Shown one piece after another: positions 12,291-24,751 of a DNA stretch of 64,000 bases. A model generated the notes under the pieces. It was not told where the DNA came from and did not search any database. It worked only from the letters and a program-made list of their open reading frames with translations. The DNA is from Tetrastigma voinierianum. Lineage: Eukaryota > Streptophyta > Magnoliopsida > Vitales > Vitaceae. How positions within the stretch are numbered: the stretch's first letter is position 1; each line of letters starts with the position of its first letter. The stretch lies in assembly GCA_016808115.1 (NCBI GenBank), contig JAEQBH010001852.1, positions 124,001 to 188,000 on the forward strand. The letters run 5' to 3'. Made by a program: the position numbers and the translations under genes.

Positions 12291-14677
12291 CATTGACAAA
12301 CGAAGGTTCAAATTAGTACTCATTTGTAAGTATCCTCTTAGAAATGGAAATAGGTTCCAACATTTTCCAGCACGTGGATGACAAGAGGGGCGTGAAATGT
12401 TGAATCCGTTAACACAACAACCATTGAGGAAATTGAATCGTATATTAAAGTTGTACCCGAGTCAAGGCACAATTGAACCAACTGCGGTGGCCATGTGATT
12501 TATTTGTTCACCCACAATTACAATGTCAGATAATCCGACTACGGTCAGGTCTAGTAGGTCCAATACCGGATAATCGACCAAATGGAGATGATGAAGACAA
12601 AGGCGCATGAAGAAGGTAATGATGAATATGATGAAGATGTTGGATAATGAATGTGATGGAGATGGGATGTTGAAGTCAATGGGCATGCATCAACCTTTCG
12701 AACTTTCAAACTAAGTTTCGAGAATGAAATAAGGGATATATGTCTCTCGCACAAGCACTATCTTGTGATGTATCAAATCACCTGTGATGATGAGACATTG
12801 ATGAGTCATCCCCGTTAATTATCACTTACCACCAACACCCCACTCCCTCAACATGTTGGAAACCTAGATAATGTGCCGTAAGTTGTCGACCTATGGGTGC
12901 AAAGATATCACCAGAATTCGAAAGTGGAGAATTTGTAATTGGCTAAGCTTTAATTCAAATCTGATTTGCAAGACGCCGTAAAGATTTTTTTTCAATTAAA
13001 GTACACCAAGAGTATGTCGTTGTTGCATCCTTTAAAAAAATTGCTCGCTTAAGATGTAAGAAGGCTAAGAATGTCACCGCTCCATGGAAGCTCGTGCAAC
13101 GGTTGTGAAAGATACTCCTTATTTGTTATCAACAAATATACTGGGTCGCATACTCTGTGTCAATCCTGCTTGAACCGGGACCATCATTAACTAGGACTCA
13201 AATTGGTTGCTACTCATATAAAGGCTTAATTCGTGCACACCACATTGACTACGGCTGCTATTCAGGCGAGTGTGATGGAAAAATGGGGATATCAAATATC
13301 ATACAAAAAGGCGTTTGATGGAAAGCATAAAGCAATTAGACAGTTATTTGGTGACTTCTCTCAGTCATATACGGAGCTGCCACGTTTGTTCTTGGCCATA
13401 GAGCAAGCAACTCGGATGTATTGTTATTTGAAAACATGTGAAATTAATATGCCAAACACTGAGATATTCCAACGCGTGTTCTGGTCATTCAAGCCATCTA
13501 TTGAAGGGTTCCAACATTGTCGTCCCGTTATGAGTATTGATGGTACACATTTATATGGGAAGTATAAAGGCAAGTTATTGATTGCTATGGGGTGTGACGG
13601 AAATAATCGCTTATTTATCACATTTTCTATTATAAAGACGAATATCGATAGTTGGGAAGGCCTGCATGGCAAGAAATAGAGTTACTCAAAGGACAGGAAT
13701 TTGAAGATTATATTCACTGGGCATCTAGGTATCATGGCAGCAATGGCCGATCCTCATCTTGGTTGGGCTGCACCATTTACCTATCACAGGATTTGTATGC
13801 GTCATTTCCCAAGCAATTTTATGACCCGGTTCAAAGATAAACTTTTGAAGAACTTGGTATGCCGAGCAGCTTTAGCGAGTACAGAACACAAATTCAAAAA
13901 GCAAATGAATACAATTGGGAGAATAAATTCTAAAGCATTACAATGGCTAGAGGCAGTCCCTTTCCAGTTATGGGCTTTTTCACACGACGGAGGTCGAAAA
14001 TATGGGTTAATGACAACCAACATTTCAAAGGTATTTAATACAGCGCCCTTAGATGAGCCTGCTGAGCCTAACAAGAATCGATTGGCGATAACACCTTTTC
14101 CGCTCAACAGCCATTTGTTGGGTAAAGGCCGAAGTAGGTGCTAATAGATTGGCATCCATTGAGCAATTCACTCCGTATGTTGATGCGCAAATCCAGGGTC
14201 ATGTTGTTAAGGCTGGTTCAATTGAAATTGTGCTTTACGATCACGTGAAGGGCCTATTTCATGTAAAGCCGAAGGAGGGCCGAACTCATCTCCCTCAACT
14301 CATGAAAAATTTGCACATGTGGAAAGACACGCGATATATGGATTTCCATGTAGCCATATCATAGCAAAGATGTCAAAGATTTCCGCCGTGTTGATTTCCG
14401 TTTGTTTATGGAAGGCCACTACACTACTAAGTTGTACTATGACACATGGGCAACCCTTTTCCATCCAATATTCAATGAAGATGAGTGGCCTCTTTATGAT
14501 GGCACTATGATTGTACCACATGAGTCAATGCAACCCTTTGGAAGTGGACGTCCTAAATCAACCCGGTTGCATAAAGAAATGGATGTTAGGGAGGGGAAAA
14601 CCCTGATCACATGTGGGTTGTGCAAACAACTGAGTCACAATCGGCGTTCTTGTAAGAACAGAAATCATGTTCAGTAA
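12290..14677 (+). pseudogene. MURA-type MULE transposase, decayed
   Basis: Recognisable in order: an acidic region near 12,590-12,680; the N-terminal DNA-binding part near 12,960-13,110 (DLQDAV, HQEYVVVASF); the lead-in (YKKAFDGKHKAIRQLFG); the MULE core (RPVMSIDGTHLYGKYKG, near 13,525) with its first catalytic Asp; the YHRICMRHFPSNF block near 13,785; a SWIM-like GFPCSHIIA near 14,340; and a C-terminal zinc knuckle (CGLCKQLSHNRRSC). The frame is broken by a stop at 13,677 and shifts near 14,145, 14,320 and 14,400. The expected SDRH second catalytic site reads GHLGI, so the Asp is gone. The protein would have cut and joined the element ends; this copy cannot. The family match is strong and the exact start is unclear. 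Confidence 0.85.
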
Positions 14678-16589
14678 ATGAATGTGTACGAATATATGAA
14701 TGCCTGGTCCCATTATCTATGATTTGGTCCTCCTTGCTGCTTCACTAATTCAGATCACTAAAATAAGGAGAGGTATGTTTTTTCTTTAATCCTGCGGGAC
14801 CCCAGCCCCCACTCTTCTGGTTTTTGATTTATCTGTGAAATTGGGCGATAAATGATGATGCAAAGGGTGTTGTCTTATAGGAAGTTCCATTCTTCCATCT
14901 ATTTGCCACCATCGTTATTACCTCTACCATGTCTGCATCGGGTCCACATCACAGTAAAAGGTCTGTTTTGGTTTTCTTGTCCTTTTTTTTGTTTGTTTTT
15001 TGTGTATGTGTTGTAAGAGGTTGTGATATGTGGTTATTTTGAAATTTTCAGGTCCTGCTGCAGCCTTTGACAAAGAACTTGTTTATCAATTTTTATTTTT
15101 AAATTGGGGAAATAGATTTGTTTATCAACATTTTTTAAAAGTCTTTGACAAAGAATTTTCAAAACCCTTCTATTACTACAGAATAGTTTTCTTCTAGATA
15201 GATGTTTTGGGAACATGGAATGCTCTCATTTTCCATGCTTCTAAATATCTATTTAGCAATCTCTATTTTCAGTTATATTTATAAAAAAAAACTTTTATGT
15301 TCAGTCGTACTTTGTATATGTTCGATTTATTTTAATAACATTCTCTAGAAAACTTAAATATGTTCTCAAAAGACACTGTTTTTAAACTATTCTTGGAAAC
15401 CTGTATGAGAATAATTAACTGTGAAACACATTTTTGTTTTTGAAAAAACAAAAACCTATCCCTAAGAAGTGTTCTGGCCTCTTTTGGGGTTTAATAAATT
15501 GAGGAAATAAATATGACATAAGTTTCAGACACATGACAGGTCAAATGAGATTCTAATACTTTCTTGGACAACCAAGGTTCCTAAAAGAAGCTTGTGAGGC
15601 TTAGACCCACAATGTATTATATGCTCTAACAAATAATGATATTTTGTTACATATTATATCAATTTGAAGAAGAAAATTGTTAAAACATGATAAATTATTG
15701 AAAGAAGTTATAAATGTATAAACATTTGCATATTTTAAGTAAATTGGATTTACTCGTGACCTTTTTGAACTGGGCTTACTTAAGTTCGGTTCATATTTTA
15801 AATGGGCTCAATTATGATTTGAGATCGCCTTCTTTTCCCCGTGTTGGGCTGCATTTGAACAAGCTATTGATAAACAAGGGGGCTTAGGAAAATTGAGCAA
15901 CTAAAAGTTGAATATGTTAAAATTTTGAATATGTTAAACTTGAATGTTCTTTGATTAGTGGGGTTGAATTGATAATAGCTAATTTAATAGTCAGTGCTAC
16001 ATTCTGTTTGCAGTAAACCTGTATCCTTGATGTATTGACATATAAACATTTTGTTCCTCAAAAGTGACATCCTCTCCGGTGTGGTCCATTGATCCATGTC
16101 TCAAAGAATGTGATATTTAACTTGTCTTCTACAAATTCCCTAGTTTGAACTTTAAGGGATGAAATGTCGACAAAGGGCAGTTATTTTTTGTTTTTGTCCC
16201 TGACCTATTCCATAATTTCCATAATCATGTGTTTAACTTCTCTAGTGCTAAGTTGTTGTGGTGAGATTTTATTATTTTGATTGTAAAATCATTATATGCA
16301 TTTACGTAAACTCTAAAATAGAGTTGATACGCAGGGGGTTTTGTAAGCATACTTTGTTGATATTCCTTGTAAGGGGGTGAGTATCTTTTTGTTCGCAATT
16401 CCTATTTGGCCCCCCTTTGTTAATATATCTTCTTGCTTATCAAAATAATTATTAAATTCATACTTGCTTCTATCTGGGTGCTCCATATCTGTGTGTGGAT
16501 ATGTTGTTGGCTGCCGCCTTAGCTGTGTGTGTGTGTGTTATAAATATTTATCAATCTAATCTATTTATCTCTTTTGATACTTTATGCAG
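14678..16589. other. AT-rich MULE interior
   Basis: I see no supported coding region. It lies between the transposase relic and the captured EDM2-like exons and could be captured intron DNA, since the capture downstream also kept an intron. Confidence 0.4.
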
Positions 16590-17081
16590 AATGATTTTAA
16601 CTTTGAGAAGAGGGATTGGATGACTGTTAAACATAATGAATTACTAACAGGGTCACAACTGGTGAGAAATAAAAGTTTAATGTTTGGATTTCTCAATCCT
16701 ATTGGCAGTTGGGTCAACATTATTTTATTTTTTTTTTGTTCTTGCTGCCTATGTAGATCATGGGGCTAAATCCTCCCTTTGGAGTTAAAGCGGCTCTGGC
16801 AAACAAGTTTATTGATAAGGCTCTTCAGTTTACTCTACCTTTGGAGCCGGCGAGATTGGACTGCCAAACACAAGGCCATCGCTCAAAAGTGTGGCCATGT
16901 TTTTAGGCGTCTCAAAGAGTCGCATTTGGAAAAAATTCATATTGAAGGGCCTGTCCCTGATCATCCAACAAAGGATCACACTCCTGATGATGAGCACTCG
17001 GTGGAAAATCATGAACTTGAAAATGAGGCTAGAAGAGAAATTGTGACTGCAGATCATGTAGAAAGCTCGCAGCGTTGCTGA
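16590..17081 (+). pseudogene. EDM2: Captured EDM2-like gene fragment (two exons and an intron)
   Basis: Exon 16,590-16,661 (NDFNFEKRDWMTV to LLTGSQL) ends at a GTGAG donor. A 95-bp intron ends in TGTAG, and the next exon at 16,757 reads IMGLNPPFGVKAALANKF then IDKALQF. These words match the methyltransferase-like region of the plant chromatin regulator EDM2. At 16,832 the sequence jumps, out of frame, to a later EDM2 segment (LYLWSRRDWTAKHKAIAQK) that stays open to 17,081. The family segment between them is missing. The retained intron means genomic DNA was captured, as in Pack-MULEs. EDM2 in Arabidopsis controls H3K9me2-marked intronic transposons and the RPP7 resistance gene. No complete protein can be made here. 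Confidence 0.75.
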
Positions 17082-17640
17082 CAAGCGAATCGGGGTCCCA
17101 AGTTAGAGGATGCCATGACTTAAGATGCTTGAAATTGTTGTCTTAATGTTCACTGTTAGAATCGATTCAAATTAAACGATACTCAGCTTGTTTATTTTTT
17201 TTCCTTTCTTTTTAGTTTTTGCAATAACAATATTATGAGAGACGAATTGAAACTGTTGTGTTATGGAAGGATGGAAGACGACAATTTTAAGCTTTGGTGC
17301 ACCAATCTTTATGAGATGCTATTATTATTTGGTGATGAAGTAATGGATGTAGCATATCATGGCTTTTCAGTGTGATTATATTTGCTCCATGGGCCACAAA
17401 GCCTACACCCGTAAGATGGCTTGCTTGCAAGATGGCTTACGAAAACCTTTATGTTCTTTGATGAGGGTTCAAATCAAATCTGGATTTTCTTTGTGTCACC
17501 AAACTGGAAGATGGTGAACTGGTGTCCTATCTTCTAATTTTTTGAGTACAGTACATGAATATGGATGAACAAACTCAATTCTTGTGTTCATAGATGATAA
17601 AACTCAGTTATTGGGGATTTGCTAATGATTCTTTGAAGAC
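17082..17640. other. Non-coding stretch between the EDM2-like fragment and the telomere-like repeat
   Basis: No gene is supported. It may include 3' sequence of the captured fragment. Confidence 0.35.
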
Positions 17641-17715
17641 AAAACTCTGAACCCTAATGCCCTAAAACCTTAATGCCCTAAGACCCTAAAACCCAAAAAC
17701 CCTAATGCCCTAATA
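17641..17715 (+). repeat. Telomere-like CCCTAAA repeat, left of the CACTA
   Basis: Degenerate units such as CCCTAATG, CCCTAAAA and CCCTAAGA run up to the CACTA terminus. The tract resumes at once on the other side of the CACTA, so the transposon inserted inside it. Confidence 0.7.
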
Positions 17716-17734
17716 CACTACAAGAAAATTGAAG

Positions 17735-18115
17735 AATAGAGACGGAAATTTTTTCGTCTCTATTTAGACACGGAAAAACGTTTCCGTCTCTAAATAGAGA
17801 CGGAAAACAGTTTCTGTCTCTATTTAGAGACGGAAAATTATTTCCGTCTCTATTTAGACACGGAAAAATTTCCGTCTCTAAATTTCCGTCTCTAAAAGTG
17901 GCGCGATATGTTCCCTCCAAATTTTGAGACCGAAAATAGAGATCGAATACTTTTCCGTCTCTAAATAGAGACGGAATATAGTTTCCGTCTCTAAATAGAG
18001 ACGGAAAAAATTCCGTCTCTAATTTCCGTCTCTAAAGAGATAGCTTCCCTCCAAATTTTGAGATCGAAAATAGAGACCGAATAGAGAAGGGAAGCAAATA
18101 CCGTCTCTTGTTTTA
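17735..18115. repeat. CACTA left subterminal repeat array
   Basis: Many direct and inverted copies of AGAGACGGAAA and TTTCCGTCTCT, a pattern that can form hairpins. In En/Spm elements such motifs bind the TNPA-type protein; that role is inferred here. A further array follows at 18,600-18,800. Confidence 0.75.
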
Positions 18116-18599
18116 TTACAACAATTAAATAAATACTACTAATAGTAAAATAAAATTACAACAAAACAAAAACGGCATGCAAGCCGTATTTAATAATTAC
18201 AACCCTTGTAAAAACAATAATAATAACTTGCCAATCATGATTGGTGTGCTATTATATCAGGCACCATGTGAAGCAACACAACATGCAAAAATATATCATG
18301 TTATCATATATATTAAACAATTTGCACATTAAAAGAAATAAATTATAATAGGCGTGTGTTTAACCAAATTAAATTATAAGGCGCTACGCAGAGTCAAGAT
18401 GGCAAGCCGCTTAGCCTGCTAGCGGACTGGTCAGGGGGTCGCCATGGCCTGGGGCGCCGCCAGAAATTTTTTTTTTTCCTTTCGTAAACATTAGAGTTTC
18501 ATCTCAAAATTAAATTCTTTTATTGATCTCATCAATAAATTTTTTGAATAAGCCAAAAGCCATCAAAATCACATTAAAACAGCATATTATGTAATCTCA
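18116..18599. other. Spacer within the CACTA left end
   Basis: AT-rich except for a GC-rich island near 18,380-18,465 with GCCGC/GGCGC words that looks like a small separate insertion. No gene. Confidence 0.35.
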
Positions 18600-19175
18600 T
18601 TACATATAGGGACCGAATACTTTTCCATCTCTAAATAGAGACGAAATATTTTTTTCGTCTCTAATTTTAGAGACGGAAACTATTTTTCGTCTCTAAATAG
18701 AGATGAATTTTTTTTTCCGTCTCTAAATAGAGACGGTATTTGCTTTCCGTCTCTAAATAGAGACGGAATCCCTTTTCCGTCTCTATTTTTTTCTCGATAT
18801 TTTCGCTCTCCTTCTTTCCTTCTCCTTTATTTCTCCCTTCTCCCCTTCCCTCCCCTCGTCGGCAGAACCTGCGCCGCCCCTCTCCCCACTACCGTCCGAC
18901 GGGATATTCCTCCCCGCCACCGTGGGCCCGCCCCCCTCCCACGGGGCTCCCCTTCCTTTTTCTCCTCCCCTTTCTTCCCACGCGTTTGCCTTTCTTCCCC
19001 TCCGCTGATGCCGGTGCTCCCCTTCCTCCCCGCCTACGCTCGATCCGGCTTCCTCCCCCTCGCCGACACCGCTGCTCCCCCTTCCTCCCCCTTGCGCTAC
19101 CGCCGCCGCCGCCTAGCGCCACCACTCACCACCGATCGCCGTCGCGTCTCCCCATCACCTAGCGCCACCGTGAGG
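18600..19175 (+). promoter_or_regulatory. Second subterminal array and pyrimidine-rich leader of the CACTA
   Basis: GAGACGGAA-type motifs to about 18,800 are followed by a CTTCTCC/CCCTCCC-rich tract and a GC-rich segment ending near GTGAGGTAAGC. That end looks like a 5' splice site. Together they resemble a promoter, 5' leader and first-intron donor for the plus-strand transposase. The purine-rich open frame on the other strand is not a gene. Confidence 0.35.
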
Positions 19176-19349
19176 TAAGCACGCTCTTTCTCTCATAGTC
19201 AAATTCTCCGGATTTTAGCTCGAGATTTTTTTTCAATTTGCTCGTATGATTTTTGGGATTTTGTTTGAATATCATGTTTAGCAACCAACTATGTTAGAAG
19301 AATATGTAAGATGGTAATCCCAACAGCCATGTAAGCTAAAGGGCTAATG

Positions 19350-19610
19350 TTTTCAGGCTTGGAGGAACCTCTCGCATTGGGCAAATTTCATTGCAAATGC
19401 ATACAATTGAGGGATGAGTCCATGGGCAAATATTCATCTGCCTCTGCTATGCTCTCCGATTGGCCTATTAATTTAAGGAATTGACCTGAAAATGCGTATA
19501 AGAAGGTGATAAGAACTGTTGCTCCCAAGTGCAATACGATTGCCCTTTGGAAAATTATCCCCATTGCCCCATATTTCTTTGCTCCATATGCTTGCCTACA
19601 CACCGTTTCA
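19350..19610 (-). pseudogene. Captured MATE/DTX transporter fragment
   Basis: The minus strand encodes RQAYGAKKYGAMGI, a hydrophobic helix (VLHLGATVLITFLYAF) and LKLIGQSESIAE. After a one-base shift it continues GLIPQLYAFAMKFAQ, then ERFLQA. These are consecutive hallmarks of plant MATE efflux proteins, normally CGQAYGA; the Gly is Arg here. The piece lies antisense to the CACTA transposase and covers only a small part of a transporter. It is a host gene fragment picked up by the transposon, without function as a protein. Confidence 0.75.
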
Positions 19611-19950
19611 ATTTATCGCTATCCCCAACCTGCTTTATTTTCATCACCAAAAACAAAATTGCCTACACACCGTAAGTCCGCGCCTCATGCTGTGGAGTTG
19701 CGATTGGTTGATATTTTACCAAGTGTTAAAATTGCTAATGTTTGACAGGGATATTAGGACCTCGTATAGGTGAACTCTGGTCCATTTTTACAAAATATTT
19801 ATGATTTTAATTTAGTGGAAATGAATCATTATGTAAACTAATTAGTGATTAAAGCGAAATAGTAGGCTAGAGAATTGAGTTCAATAAAATACAATAATTG
19901 ACACGTGATGGTACTAACTCGACTATGATTTTAAGGCGCCAATATTAATG

Positions 19951-22203
19951 AGTAATATGGATGGTTGGATGTATAGAAGATTCAACAACGTGACGTATAT
20001 TAATTTAGAATTTGTCAAGGAGTTCAAAGATTTATGCACGTAAGCTCCTTAAAATTCTCGCATACATGATCTGGGTTTGAAAATTAGATGTCCATGCAAG
20101 AAGTGCAAACATGATGTTATCTCGCTAACGGAGGAGGCATCTCCATACTAAAAAAGGATTGCGGCCCAATTATTTCAATGGACAAGGCATGGAGAGCACA
20201 CTAGTAGCTCGCCTGAAGCTGAAGTTGGAACGGGTGTTGTTGGATCTGATGTTCTAGGGGGTCCGTATTGTATGACTGACAATGTTTGTGATACAGAGAA
20301 TCCATATGTGCAAATGGTTTTTGACGCAGTCGGAAGTTCAATTCAGCCCAATTTAGGCAATGCAGAAGAGGAACCCAACCTAGATGCCAATAATTTTTTC
20401 GATTTACTTAGTGCAACTGACCAGGAATTGTGGTCTGGATATGATAATATGACACAATTGGGATCAGTTGCTCGAATTTTAAATATTAAACTGGCTGGGT
20501 CATATTTCGATCAAGTTTGAACGAAATCATGTCGCGGGTACAATGACTCTTACCCATGGACAATATGGTCGGCGCTTTTATGAAATGAAGAAGTATTCGG
20601 AGTCTTCGTTTGGCGCTGAAAAATTGATTAAGTGGCTTGCCAGATGTATGATTTATGGGGGATGACATGGAGCTACTGAGCGGTAATTTTGCAACTAACG
20701 AGATTCAAGCCACCAATTCTAATAGGAAGCGTAAATTGAGCTATGGAAGCTGATGCATTATTTTCCTATTACTCCAAGACTTCAGAGGTTGTATTCACGA
20801 TGTGGACATATCTTGCTACGAGGCATAATGAACATGAAATCGCATTTATTGAGTAATGAACCATCCATCTGGATGTCAAGCGTAATGGAAACATTTCTCA
20901 TGACATTCACCGCATTTTGCTTCCGACAAAGAGAAATGCGAGGTCAGGTTTACACACATGGATTTTAAATTCTTGGGCAATCAAAGCAACAATACTCATC
21001 GTGGCCAATCATCTTAATTCCGTATAATTTGCCCCCCTGGATGTGCATGAAAGAGGCTTACATGTTCTTGACAGTAATTGTGTTGGGTTCTAAGAATCCA
21101 AAGCAAGGGATTGATGTTTTTCTTCAGCCATTAATATCCGAATTACTTCAATTATGGAAGTCGGTGCCTACATATGATGTGTCCTCAAAACAAAATTTCA
21201 TGATGAGAGCAGCCTTTGATGTGGATCAAGTTAGCGCATTTTCCCGCATATGTTATGTCATTTCGTTGAGCACGGCTGAAATTGGCTTGCCTCTTACTGT
21301 GGAAATGATCTATGCATTCAGCTAATGGGTGTAAAATATCGTGGTTTGATAATCACGCAAAATTTCTCGCTCCAAATCACCCTCTAGACGAATAAATGTA
21401 GAGATTTCTTAAGAATAAAGTTGTCCTTGCCTCCTCCACGTATTAGATCTCGTGAGGATATTTTGCAGACGAGAATCGTGGTTGATGAAAGTAATGGTTG
21501 AAGTTTAAGAAGTCAATAGTATCATTTCAAAAATTGGGTATTTAAAACGTAGTATTTTTCAGACGGCCGTATTGGAAGACAAATATAATAAGACATAATT
21601 TGGACGTGATGCACATAGAAAAACGCTGATAATATTTTCGTCACTACATCAATATCAAGATATAAAAAGACACGCAAATTACGTAGATTTGCAATTGTAC
21701 TGTAAAAGAAACGAGTTGGATAGGGATTCTCACACTGGTAAATATCCAAAAGCTTGTTATATTTTGGATAAAAGACAAAAAGAAGTGATATGTGATTGGT
21801 TGAAAAATATAAAATTCCTGGATGGATATGTGTCAAACTTAGCGAGGTGTGTTGATACGAGAAAATTCAAATTGTTCGGAATGAAAAGCCATGATTGCCA
21901 CGTTTTCATGCAAAGGCTGATGCCGGTCGCTTTTCGTGAATTGTTGCCTTCTAAAGTTTGGGAAGCAATAACCGGAAGCAAGTTTTTATTTTTCAAAAAA
22001 CTTGACTTCCTCCGAGATAACAATGGCCGATATGGAAAAACTAGAGGGAGAAATTTCGATAATCATTTGTACCGGAGGAATATTTCCACCGAGCTTTTGA
22101 CATTATGGAACATTTACCGATACATTTAGCACATGAGGCCAAATCAAGTGTGACCTGCTCAAAGATAGATGGATGTATCCATTCGAAAGGTAAATGCCAC
22201 TTG

Positions 22204-22278
<75 letters not shown>

Positions 22279-23450
22279 CACAATTTGTTAGGTCGATGTT
22301 AACGTTGATTAATAAATTTCATGTAGGTATCCACGATTATTTGAAAAAATGTCAAAATAAAGCCCGAAATAAGGTTCGATATGCAATGCGCACTTTGGTC
22401 AAGAAGAAGTACATTTGTTCTCATTATTTGACCAAAGATGTTATCACGGTCGAAAATCGTAATAACGATGGTGGCGAACTAAGTGCCAATGAAGGAAATT
22501 TACGGATATTCACGTATCCAGGCCGATCACATGGATGTGCAACTATAAGAATGCTTACGTATTATGAACTAGATGCTGCACATGGTTAAGTATTATTATC
22601 GACCAGAAGAAATTCAACCATTTGTGCAAGTAGTTACTATCGCTTGAAGTTGCTAATTTGTTTATTGCAACTAAAAATGGATATAATTGCTAATGTGGTT
22701 GGATGCAATTTATAAGAGAATGGTTATGGGGAGATTGTTACATATAACGCAAAATGATATCATTAAGGAAGTCGAAAACACTTTCCTTTATGGCTCAAGA
22801 CATATGTAAGTTTGACAAATTACAACATCGCATCATATAATTTTTTTCATGCAAATGGATTAAATAGAAATTAACATTTTCGCAAAAAGGCCACAAAATC
22901 TAATTGAAAATAATTTCATATTCGACGCTAAGCAAAGGACCTTAAGTGCATCGTTAAATCTACCCTAAGCTTATTTTATCAACGACTTCAAATATCATAC
23001 ACACCATGGTAACACAAAGTAACCACAAACAAAGGGAGCTGCATTATGGGTGAATTGATGGATTATTATGGTAAAATTATTGCAACTTGGAAATTGAATA
23101 CCTCGCTTGCCAATAAAACATTGTGTGCTATTTAAGGCAGTGGTTTGATCCAACAATCAATGCTCCAATCAAAGTCAACCGTGCCTCCAACTTGGTCAAA
23201 ATCAATCAAAGGAGAAGATCATAATTTTGGAAGGCCATGCAAGCAATCCGTGTGTATTACCTTCCTTTTCCTAGCCTTAGACGAGATAAAATGGATCAAG
23301 TTGGCAAATAGAAGGTAAACCCAAAAAGGTTATTTGAAATGAAAGCCGCAAGACAAGACAAACGAATTGAAAGCGAGGCCTTTCAGGAAGAGGAGGTGGA
23401 GGGTCATGAAATAAATGAAAACTTGCCACAGTGGATAATGAACCTTGAAT
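19951..23450 (+). pseudogene. CACTA transposase TNPD-like, decayed
   Basis: From the ATG at 19,951: a transposase-associated N-terminal domain (MSNMDGWMYRRF; then IRCPCKKCKH with its Cys pattern near 20,090). The core follows at about 20,270-21,325 (YNLPPWMCMKEAYMFLTVIV near 21,025, NPKQGIDVFLQPLI). A DUF4218-like block lies at 21,689-22,090 (SHDCHVFMQRLMPVAFRELL), then HDYLKKCQNKARNK near 22,330, then a DUF4216-like piece near 23,250 (VYYLPFPSLRRDK). Several stops and frame changes separate the pieces, and a TA microsatellite sits inside. TNPD normally cuts the element ends with TNPA; this copy cannot be translated whole. Confidence 0.8.
22204..22276. repeat. TA microsatellite inside the TNPD relic
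   Basis: About 36 uninterrupted TA units between two coding blocks of the transposase. Open frames reading IYIYIY across it are artefacts. Confidence 0.95.
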
Positions 23451-24750
23451 AGTATGGATAATGAATTTGTTGACATTGATCTCACGATAAGGAATTCAAA
23501 TCTACATCTGAATTGGAAAGCTTAATTTGATTCTAATTACTGAAAATGAAGAAAATTGTGATAATAATGTCGATGATAGCGAATAATTGTTCGCCTACGT
23601 GAGTTAAATGTATAATTCTAATATCATTAGTTATTATGTTTCAATTAACTTATATAATTTAGACATTTGCATTATTGGATCGAGATAATCATGTATATGT
23701 AATAATTTAATGTCTAATTATGATTGTTAATATTTTCAGGTCAAAACATGGTTGGTCAGAGGGGGCAGATGGGATCGATGCAACCTCCAAGGGCCGATGT
23801 GCTTGTCTATATCAGCGGACAAATAAGGGATGGATCACTGCGACGCGACTTCCCGCATGGGCATGGCACCATCGCCAGCTCATCCATGCCAGCCATCCTC
23901 ACGCAACGACGCTTCACCGGCGCCTAGTTCGTAGAATCCTTCAACCATCGCAAATGACGCTCGACATCGCTTGAAGGTCCATTTCCTGGTTCAGTTGGCG
24001 TTGACGGGCGGATATATATTGTCATTGCCGGAAAACAGTGAGTTATAAATTTTTTTTTTTAACATACTCTATCATAAGTGTATCCACCGCACAATTACAT
24101 TTTCGTTCTCATCCAGATTTATCCCCTCTCGTACGTGCTCACGCACAATGACCGGGTATGACCAAGGAGAGATTAGGAATTTAATGGATATTTTGTGGAA
24201 AAATATCTCTCGTGAGACAAGATGTTCTACTTCGAGAGTTTCGGTGTAAATAACTTATTTAAAATATTTTACTTTTGTATGTTAATTATATAATCTAAAT
24301 TATATAGGCAATATTGGGAATATATATATTATGTTCATCCGCTTTGTTCATTAAAACTTTGTGAAATCTTTTATTGGAATTCTTCATCGATCACCCTCGT
24401 CTACTTACTATTGGGGAGAAACGAGCCCGTGTTCAGTATAAGGATTTTCTTAATGTTTGACGCAAAGGTGAACGACCAAGGTATATAAGTGAAGACATTT
24501 GCAAATCGATGCACACGTCATCATCCGGGCCGCTACTATCACGCATCGTAATTCCACTAATAGGAAGGGAGGGACCATAAGGGGTTAGTGTTTCCATACA
24601 ATAATCGAGAAACATCGCCCCATCAAGAGCATGTGCCGACAGACTGTAAGCTCACATATCTATCTTCTTAAATGATACTATTTAGTCCATATTGCATTAG
24701 CTTGTTACCGCGATGAACAATTTATTCACTGTATCAGTTGCAACTCTTGA
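23451..24750 (+). other. CACTA region possibly holding a second-gene relic
   Basis: Short open stretches occur near 23,720-23,975 (proline/arginine-rich) and 24,130-24,480. CACTA elements usually carry a second gene (TNPA-like) here, but I cannot match a motif. The rest is AT-rich. Confidence 0.25.
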
Positions 24751-24751
24751 T

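Noticed and set aside
12462..12754. Minus-strand frames of about 70 codons
   Set aside because: Shadows of the acidic N-terminal part of the plus-strand transposase.
18889..19125. Gly/Arg-rich minus-strand frame
   Set aside because: Low-complexity reading of the pyrimidine-rich CACTA leader on the other strand.
22105..22302. Open frame rich in IYIY across the TA array
   Set aside because: It is a translation of the TA microsatellite; the same holds for 33,517-33,873 and 42,152-42,346.
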